11,503 nucleotides of DNA, taken from NCBI GenBank assembly GCA_001805205.1, contig MHER01000001.1:1-11503 (forward strand), given 5' to 3'. Source of the DNA: Nitrospirae bacterium RIFCSPLOW2_12_42_9 (lineage in GTDB: Bacteria; Nitrospirota; 9FT-COMBO-42-15; HDB-SIOI813). The position numbers were made by a program, and so were the translations under genes. Under the pieces are notes generated by a model. That model was not told where the DNA came from. It made no database searches and saw only the letters and a list, made by a program, of their open reading frames with translations. Shown piece by piece: positions 7,602 through 11,503 of this stretch (position 1 is the first letter of the stretch; every line of letters begins with the position of its first letter).

Positions 7602-8137
7602 ATAACAGGACCCTTATTATATATCCATCTGTACTGGTAATCTTTTTCATAGTGGCTTTTATCCTGATACCTGCTTTGGCCCAGCAGAAACAGGATAATA
7701 TTAACGGGGTAATGATAGATAGTGAGGGAGAAGAGATAAAGGTAATTATGAAGGCATTGGAAGAGAGAGAAAAAGAATTGGTAAAAAGGGAAGATGCCCT
7801 CAGCAAGGAAGAAGAAAGGCTTAACATGCTAAGAAATTCAATTGAGCAGTCCCTGAAACAATATTCAACCATGAGGAGCAGGTTACAGAAGGATCTTGAA
7901 GCCGGCTCTGAAAAAGATGATAAATCCGCTCAGGGTGTGACACGGATTGCAAAGATATATGAATCAATGTCACCTGGAGAGGCTGCGCAGAGGATAGAGA
8001 AGATGGAAGATGATATGGCAGTGGAATTATTAGCAAAGATAAAGAACAAACAGGCAGGGAAGATAATGGAGGCCATTTCTCCTGAAAAGGCGGCCTTTCT
8101 TACAATGAAATTAGCAGAGAGAAAGGGGGGGAAATAG
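7595..8137 (+). CDS. MotE-like flagellar protein with MgtE N-terminal-type domain
   Basis: This 180-residue protein resembles the MotE/MgtE-N family (COG3334-type) often placed after fliJ. In Sinorhizobium, MotE is a periplasmic chaperone for a motor protein; whether that role applies here is inference. An N-terminal hydrophobic segment (residues 7-29, ending ALA-QQ) could be a signal peptide or membrane anchor. It is followed by a long charged coiled coil (about 43-95, EEREKELVKREDALSKEEERL), then the C-terminal domain (about 121-177) IYESMSPGEAAQRIEKMEDD, AVELLAKIKNKQAGKIMEAISPEKAA. It starts at TTG with GAGGG, overlapping fliJ by seven bases. Its 3' end carries a seven-G tract that also serves as the fliK ribosome binding site. 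Confidence 0.85.
   Translation: MLNNRTLIIYPSVLVIFFIVAFILIPALAQQKQDNINGVMIDSEGEEIKVIMKALEEREKELVKREDALSKEEERLNMLRNSIEQSLKQYSTMRSRLQKDLEAGSEKDDKSAQGVTRIAKIYESMSPGEAAQRIEKMEDDMAVELLAKIKNKQAGKIMEAISPEKAAFLTMKLAERKGGK
8125..8131 (+). promoter_or_regulatory. poly-G tract serving as fliK ribosome binding site
   Basis: AAAGGGGGGGAAA gives seven G at the end of the MotE-like gene, seven bases before TTG at 8139. It is the only Shine-Dalgarno-like sequence near the fliK start. The fliK frame is open back through the tract. Confidence 0.6.
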
Positions 8138-8138
8138 A

Positions 8139-9116
8139 TTGACTGTTCAACAGGCAGCAATAAAAATGACTCAAACGAATGAATTGGAATCATCTAAGGC
8201 TAATAAGGCTAATAAAGGTAATAAAGATAATAAAGGTAATGGGCCTAATGAAGCCGGTGATAGAGGTGAAGACCTGTTTTCCTCATTACTCCTTCTGGCA
8301 TTATTAGGGATGAATAAGACCGGGACTGATAATCGTGTGGATTTCTCTCCTTCAAAAGATACCGGGGAGAATCCTGAGAAGGGGGAGGATATTCTATCAG
8401 CAATTTCCGGTGAAGATATAAAACAGGCAGATTTAACAGGAGGGGGAACTGACGTCAAGTCAGATATTCCAGACCCCATGAGCCAGGAGAGGATTGTTTC
8501 TCCGGCAGCAGAAGGATTTAAAGACATTACAGAATTATTCAGGGAAATTGATAGTCAGGATAATTCCTCCAACCATATTGATACTAAGGATAAACATATA
8601 CCGGTTGAGGGTAGTGATTTGATAGCCTTTTCCCCGGATGATTCTATCCTTATAGATACTGATAATAACACACAGCCCTTTCATACATATATAGAGAAGG
8701 CAAGTGTCGTACAGCAAATATCCAGAGAAATGGTACATACATTCCAGATTGGTTCGAACAGTGCCAGAATAAGGCTTGAGCCCCCGGAATTAGGAAAGAT
8801 ATATATAGAAATATCAGTAACAGATGACAATGTTAATACCCTGATGTCTGTTGAAAATCAGGAAGTTAAAGAAATTATTGAGACGAGTTTAAGCCAGCTC
8901 GAAGATGAGTTAAAGAACCACGGCCTCAATATAGACCAGTTTACAGTTGAGATGAATGAAAAGGGGTCCGGAGATAGATTTGTATCTGATAGTCAGGGGG
9001 AAGAGTCCGGCTCGGGGAGGAGGACTTCCAAAGGCCCTGACAATCACGTCATCAATCATATAAATACCAGCAGCCTTGTTACAGTTAGCAGAGGTTTAAT
9101 CAGCATATTTGCCTGA
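8139..9116 (+). CDS. fliK: flagellar hook-length control protein FliK
   Basis: FliK is a secreted ruler that ends hook growth and switches the export gate from rod/hook to filament substrates. It has 325 residues. The N-terminal two thirds are hydrophilic and low in complexity, as usual for this fast-evolving family. The C-terminal Flg_hook domain is clear (about residues 188-275): RIRLEPPELGKIYIEI with LEPPELGK at 213-220, then ENQEVKEIIETSLSQLEDELKNHGLNIDQFTVEM. I chose TTG at 8139 because the poly-G ribosome binding site is well placed; ATG at 8166 is an alternative but lacks a good site. Near the N-terminus are six 9-base repeats coding K-A-N or K-G-N triplets. The order fliJ-motE-like-fliK-flgD supports the call. 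Confidence 0.92.
   Translation: MTVQQAAIKMTQTNELESSKANKANKGNKDNKGNGPNEAGDRGEDLFSSLLLLALLGMNKTGTDNRVDFSPSKDTGENPEKGEDILSAISGEDIKQADLTGGGTDVKSDIPDPMSQERIVSPAAEGFKDITELFREIDSQDNSSNHIDTKDKHIPVEGSDLIAFSPDDSILIDTDNNTQPFHTYIEKASVVQQISREMVHTFQIGSNSARIRLEPPELGKIYIEISVTDDNVNTLMSVENQEVKEIIETSLSQLEDELKNHGLNIDQFTVEMNEKGSGDRFVSDSQGEESGSGRRTSKGPDNHVINHINTSSLVTVSRGLISIFA
8196..8249 (+). repeat. six 9-base tandem units in fliK
   Basis: The units are AAGGCTAAT twice, AAAGGTAAT, AAAGATAAT, AAAGGTAAT and GGGCCTAAT. They code KAN KAN KGN KDN KGN GPN, in frame. Because the unit is a multiple of three, copy-number change would alter FliK length without breaking the frame. Confidence 0.9.
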
Positions 9117-9134
9117 AATAAAAAAGGAGGGTTT

Positions 9135-9599
9135 ATGATAACAACTGTCAGCAAGCTCGATTCATACCCGACTGACACAGAGACAAGGAAGGTTAAGAAG
9201 GAGCTTGATAAAGATGATTTTTTAAAGCTCCTCGTAACGCAGATGCGGTTTCAGGACCCATTAAAACCCATGGATCAAAAAGAATTTACCACCCAGCTCG
9301 TCCAGTTCTCAAGCCTTGATCAGCTCTTCAGCATAAATGATGGGCTAAATACACTTACTGATAGTCAGGGCAGCGCTAATGATTTTGAGACAGTAAATTT
9401 CATTGGCAAAGAGATAACTACCACGGGGAATAAGGTTGTTATGGGGGAAGGAGGGCCGTCAACCTCTATTGGGTATTATCTTAATACAGATGCTTCAGAG
9501 GTGTCTGTTCAGATATTCGATAAAGAGGTAATTGGGACGTACATCATACTGAGCGACAAAAGGGAACGTAGCATTTTCCACATAAAGGGCTACCAGTAG
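9135..9599 (+). CDS. flgD: flagellar hook cap/assembly protein FlgD, truncated and fused out of context
   Basis: FlgD is the scaffold cap that guides hook subunit assembly. The N-terminal export/assembly region is typical: KDDFLKLLVTQMRFQDPLKPMDQKEFTTQLVQFSSLDQL (from residue 26), then NFIGKEITTTGNKVVMGEG, leading into the beta-rich domain with VSVQIFDKE (residues 123-131). FlgD proteins usually continue with a Gly turn and about 90 more residues. Here the frame changes after residue 131 into a tail of about 23 residues, antisense to the neighbouring sulfatase gene, and stops at 9599. So only about 9135-9528 is native flgD. The start ATG has a strong AAGGAGG at 9124-9130. The truncation coincides with a compositional switch and is most likely an assembly join. 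Confidence 0.88.
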   Translation: MITTVSKLDSYPTDTETRKVKKELDKDDFLKLLVTQMRFQDPLKPMDQKEFTTQLVQFSSLDQLFSINDGLNTLTDSQGSANDFETVNFIGKEITTTGNKVVMGEGGPSTSIGYYLNTDASEVSVQIFDKEVIGTYIILSDKRERSIFHIKGYQ

Positions 9600-9860
9600 A
9601 AAAAAGAGAACATAACCGCTGAGAAATCGTCCTACATATTTAGCCCCGCTTTGGGGAGTGATGGCAAGCAGCAAGGCGGGAATGACTAAGATAATTGACG
9701 CAGTCATCGTATCGAGTTTTAAACCATAAAGAAACGATAAGAGCGATTCAGTGAGGCTGATATCCCCTAGACGGTCAAAATAGAGACCGTAAAGTCCAAG
9801 CCGACCGAGGAAAAAGAGTGCGATAAAGAGGAGGTAAATTTTGATAAGTTCTCGGATCAT
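9495..9860 (-). CDS. N-terminal fragment of a membrane sulfatase, LTA-synthase-like
   Basis: The - strand ORF starts at ATG 9858-9860 with AGGA about nine bases before it. It encodes three hydrophobic segments: about residues 4-27 (LIKIYLLFIALFFLGRLGLYGLYF), 53-68 (TASIILVIPALLLAIT, preceded by the conserved FLYGLKLDT) and 76-91 (VGRFLSGYVLFFLLVA). The motif YDVRPNYLFIEYL (about 105-117) follows. These features are those of the N-terminal membrane part of LTA synthase/alkaline-phosphatase-like sulfatases common in Campylobacterota. The extracellular catalytic sulfatase domain (several hundred residues) is missing: after FIEYL the frame runs four residues, NRHL, into flgD antisense and stops at 9495. 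The true substrate is unknown. The fragment ends at the same place where flgD ends. Confidence 0.75.
   Translation of the reverse strand: MIRELIKIYLLFIALFFLGRLGLYGLYFDRLGDISLTESLLSFLYGLKLDTMTASIILVIPALLLAITPQSGAKYVGRFLSGYVLFFLLVALYVENATFPFVAQYDVRPNYLFIEYLNRHL
9507..9530. other. junction of two unrelated DNAs (probable chimeric join)
   Basis: Left of here the + strand codes FlgD; right of here the - strand codes a sulfatase fragment. Within about 9510-9528 the same bases give believable native sequence for both (QIFDKE forward, FIEYL reverse), suggesting a shared stretch of roughly 19-22 bases. Arginine codons change from AGG/AGA to CGT/CGA across it, and ATA becomes rare. No insertion sequence, integrase, tRNA or flanking direct repeat is visible. 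Confidence 0.85.
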
Positions 9861-9890
9861 ATATTAGTATTCCTGATAAAAATGTCTGTA

Positions 9891-9896
9891 TTTATA
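9891..9896 (-). promoter_or_regulatory. possible -10 box of the sulfatase gene
   Basis: On the - strand this reads TATAAA, about 31 bases before the ATG, leaving room for the AGGA ribosome binding site. No convincing -35 is seen. The call is tentative. Confidence 0.35.
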
Positions 9897-9904
9897 GCAT
9901 ACGC

Positions 9905-9932
9905 TTGGATAACATTGGAGTAATGTTATAAT
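9905..9932 (+). promoter_or_regulatory. promoter of the substrate-binding protein gene
   Basis: A perfect TATAAT at 9927-9932 lies 16 bases after TTGGAT (9905-9910), a weak -35. It is 15 bases before the TTG at 9948, so the leader would be only about 9-15 nucleotides. A palindrome overlaps the -10 box and the spacer. Confidence 0.5.
9909..9929. promoter_or_regulatory. perfect dyad between divergent genes, possible operator
   Basis: ATAACATT (9909-9916) and AATGTTAT (9922-9929) are exact inverted repeats around GGAGT. The right arm overlaps the TATAAT of the forward promoter, and the whole element lies upstream of the likely reverse promoter. A repressor bound here could affect both genes. 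It is not a recognisable Fur box, and it lacks a T-tract, so a terminator is unlikely. Confidence 0.5.
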
Positions 9933-9947
9933 TTCATAAAAAACGGG

Positions 9948-11453
9948 TTGAGATTGAAATTATTATTGCTACTTTTACAAAGTGTCTGGTTGATTGCTTC
10001 GACACTTCATCTCAGTGCTTCTTCAAACCCTGCACGTCTAAACCCTCTTATCGCAACCGATTCGGCAAGCTCTTCAATCGCTGGATTTTTGTTTAGCTCT
10101 TTGGTGAAATATGATGAGAGCGGTCAGAAAATTATCGGTGATCTTGCGGAGTCGTACCGTTTTATTACTCCGACCCTTATTGAGTTTAAACTTCGTCAGG
10201 GGGTTAAATGGCATGACGGTAAGCCGTTGAGTGCTGCGGATGTTTTGTTTACCTACAATCTGATCAAATCTCCGACAACTATTACCCCCTATGCCTCCGA
10301 TTTCAGAGTGATTAAAAATGTGAGCGTGATCGATGATTATACCCTCCGTGTAGCGTATGAGAAACCCTATTTTAAAGCGTTGGAAATATGGATGATGGGG
10401 ATAGTCCCCAAACATATTTTGAGTCGTGAAAACGATATTATGGGCTCAAAATTCAACACCGCTCCGATCGGAACGGGCCCTTATGTTCTCAAAAAACTGG
10501 AATTTTCCAAACAGATCGTATTGGAAGCGAATCCTCATTATTTTGAACACCGTCCGAAGATTGATAAAATCGTTTTTCACGTTATCAACGATCCCATGAC
10601 ACGGTTTTTGATGCTTAAATCGGGTCAAATCGATGTGGACGGACTTGATCCGATGCAGTATGAACGACAGTTGGATAAATCGTTTCACAAACAATTCGCG
10701 ACGTTGGAACTTCCTTCACACAGTTACACGTATCTGGGATTTAATCTGCGTCTGAAAAAATTTCAAGACCCTCGCGTACGAGAAGCGCTCTCTTTAGCGA
10801 TTGATCGAGAGGCATTGATCGATGTTCTTTTTTTGAAACACGGTAATGTGTGTACGGGCCCTTTTCTTCCGGGAAGCAAAGGGTTTAATGATGAGGTTAA
10901 AGCTCCGAAGCGTAATTTGGCACGGGCGAAAGAACTCCTTAGCGCTGCAGGCTACAGTAGGAGAAAACCGTTGGAATTTGAAATTGCAACTTCAAATTCC
11001 AATGCGATCCGCCCGTATGCGGCTGAGATTTTACAACGGCAATTATTGGATGTCGGAGTCAAAGTGACCCTTCGCGTCATGGAGTGGCAGGCATTTTTAA
11101 ATACGGTGGTAACGCCGCGAAAATTTGATTCGGTTTTGCTCGGATGGTCGCTCTCTCTTACCCCTGATCCTTATGCGCTATTGCATTCCCAGAGCGATGT
11201 TCCGGGGGGATTTAATCTGGTCGGATATCATTCGGTGCGTACCGACAAACTGATAGAGCAGATGGAAAACTCAACGGAGCCTGAACAAATTGCCTCCTTG
11301 CAGCGTCAAATCTTTGGTCAAATAGTGGGAGACAACCCGTATCTTTTTTTAGTGATCCCCAATGAGATCAATGTGTACAGCCGATCGATACGAGGGATAA
11401 AGCCAACCATTAACGGGATATGGGAAGATTATATTGATTGGGAAAAAAAATGA
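9948..11453 (+). CDS. periplasmic peptide-type ABC transporter substrate-binding protein (SBP_bac_5 family)
   Basis: This is an extracellular solute-binding protein of family 5 (DppA/OppA-like), which captures oligopeptides or related ligands in the periplasm for an ABC importer; the ligand cannot be told. The 501 residues fit the family. A hydrophobic signal peptide (KLLLLLLQSVWLIAS, to about residue 18) is followed by family signatures: NPLIATDSASSSIAGFLFSSLVKYD, FKLRQGVKWHDGKPLSAADVLFTYNLI, PIGTGPYVLKKLEF, YLGFNLRLKKFQDPRVREALSLAIDREALIDV and VMEWQAFLNTVV. There is no lipobox Cys, so it is probably soluble. No in-frame ATG exists before the signal peptide. TTG at 9948 is used here; TTG at 9954 is an alternative and neither has a strong ribosome binding site. 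No permease genes are in view. The stop overlaps the next gene by four bases. Confidence 0.9.
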   Translation: MRLKLLLLLLQSVWLIASTLHLSASSNPARLNPLIATDSASSSIAGFLFSSLVKYDESGQKIIGDLAESYRFITPTLIEFKLRQGVKWHDGKPLSAADVLFTYNLIKSPTTITPYASDFRVIKNVSVIDDYTLRVAYEKPYFKALEIWMMGIVPKHILSRENDIMGSKFNTAPIGTGPYVLKKLEFSKQIVLEANPHYFEHRPKIDKIVFHVINDPMTRFLMLKSGQIDVDGLDPMQYERQLDKSFHKQFATLELPSHSYTYLGFNLRLKKFQDPRVREALSLAIDREALIDVLFLKHGNVCTGPFLPGSKGFNDEVKAPKRNLARAKELLSAAGYSRRKPLEFEIATSNSNAIRPYAAEILQRQLLDVGVKVTLRVMEWQAFLNTVVTPRKFDSVLLGWSLSLTPDPYALLHSQSDVPGGFNLVGYHSVRTDKLIEQMENSTEPEQIASLQRQIFGQIVGDNPYLFLVIPNEINVYSRSIRGIKPTINGIWEDYIDWEKK

Positions 11454-11503
11454 AAAAAATAATATTGTTTGATTTGGACGGGACATTGATCGACTCGACG
11501 GAG
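11450..11503 (+). CDS. HAD-family phosphatase, probably phosphoglycolate phosphatase, 3' partial
   Basis: Only the first 18 codons are in the window: MKKIILFDLDGTLIDSTE. They contain HAD motif I, DxDGT, with the nucleophile Asp8 and general acid/base Asp10. The 'D-L-D-G-T-L-I-D-S' form is typical of Gph/PGMB-type phosphatases. ATG overlaps the preceding stop as ATGA, indicating translational coupling to the binding-protein gene. The substrate cannot be settled from this fragment; phosphoglycolate is the likeliest guess from the motif. Confidence 0.75.
   Translation, partial: MKKIILFDLDGTLIDSTE

Noticed and set aside
8196..8249. CRISPR array or regulatory iterons
   Set aside because: The 9-base units are contiguous, without spacers, and in frame with FliK; they are a coding repeat.
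1..9528. A previously undescribed system hidden in the flagellar cluster
   Set aside because: Every gene there falls into a known flagellar or regulator family in a commonly seen order, and no unexplained ORF or RNA-sized gap remains.
9531..9599. A new 23-residue C-terminal tail of FlgD
   Set aside because: It is antisense to conserved sulfatase coding sequence (VENATFPFVAQYDVRPN) and matches nothing expected in FlgD. It is a product of the join.
9495..9860. A complete small membrane protein of 121 residues
   Set aside because: The conserved membrane part of a larger sulfatase ends abruptly in flgD antisense, so it is a fragment and not an independent small protein.
9135..9860. Insertion of a mobile element or phage into flgD
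   Set aside because: No transposase, integrase, inverted repeats, target duplication, tRNA or other end of flgD is visible. The right side looks like ordinary housekeeping genes of another lineage.

Overview
The window is two unrelated pieces of bacterial DNA joined at about position 9507-9530. The left piece, 1 to about 9528, is part of a flagellar basal-body and hook operon, with every gene on the + strand. It holds the 3' part of a sigma54-dependent NtrC-family response regulator, then flgB-flgC-fliE-fliF-fliG-fliH-fliI-fliJ-motE-like-fliK-flgD, with spacers of at most 18 bases or short overlaps after flgB. The DNA is purine-rich, with AGG/AGA as the main arginine codons and many ATA isoleucine codons. 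This layout and codon use would suit a Nitrospirota-like or deltaproteobacterial-type motile bacterium. That placement is a moderate-to-low-confidence inference, because no marker gene is present.

The right piece, about 9510 to 11503, has different codon use (CGT/CGA arginine, few ATA). It holds the N-terminal part of a membrane sulfatase (LTA-synthase-like) on the - strand, a divergent periplasmic peptide-type substrate-binding protein on the + strand, and the first 18 codons of a HAD phosphatase that looks like phosphoglycolate phosphatase. The conserved motifs and gene set recall Campylobacterota such as Sulfuricurvum or Sulfurimonas (inference from remembered family members).

Functional reading of the left piece: the regulator would activate sigma54 holoenzyme, and a consensus-perfect -24/-12 element lies directly before flgB. 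The operon then encodes the proximal rod (FlgB, FlgC), the MS-ring to rod adaptor (FliE), the MS ring (FliF), the rotor switch protein (FliG), the export ATPase complex (FliH, FliI, FliJ), a MotE-like protein, the hook-length ruler (FliK) and the hook cap (FlgD). FlgD is cut off at the junction.

At the junction both genes lose an essential part within the same 20 or so bases. FlgD loses its C-terminal half and the sulfatase loses its whole catalytic domain. That stretch reads as plausible native protein on both strands (FlgD IFDKE forward, sulfatase FIEYL in reverse). No transposase, tRNA or integrase lies nearby. The simplest explanation is a chimeric assembly across a short shared sequence, not a new biological system. 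The main real regulatory observations are the sigma54 promoter with a very short predicted leader before flgB, and a perfect 8-bp dyad between the divergent sulfatase and binding-protein genes.
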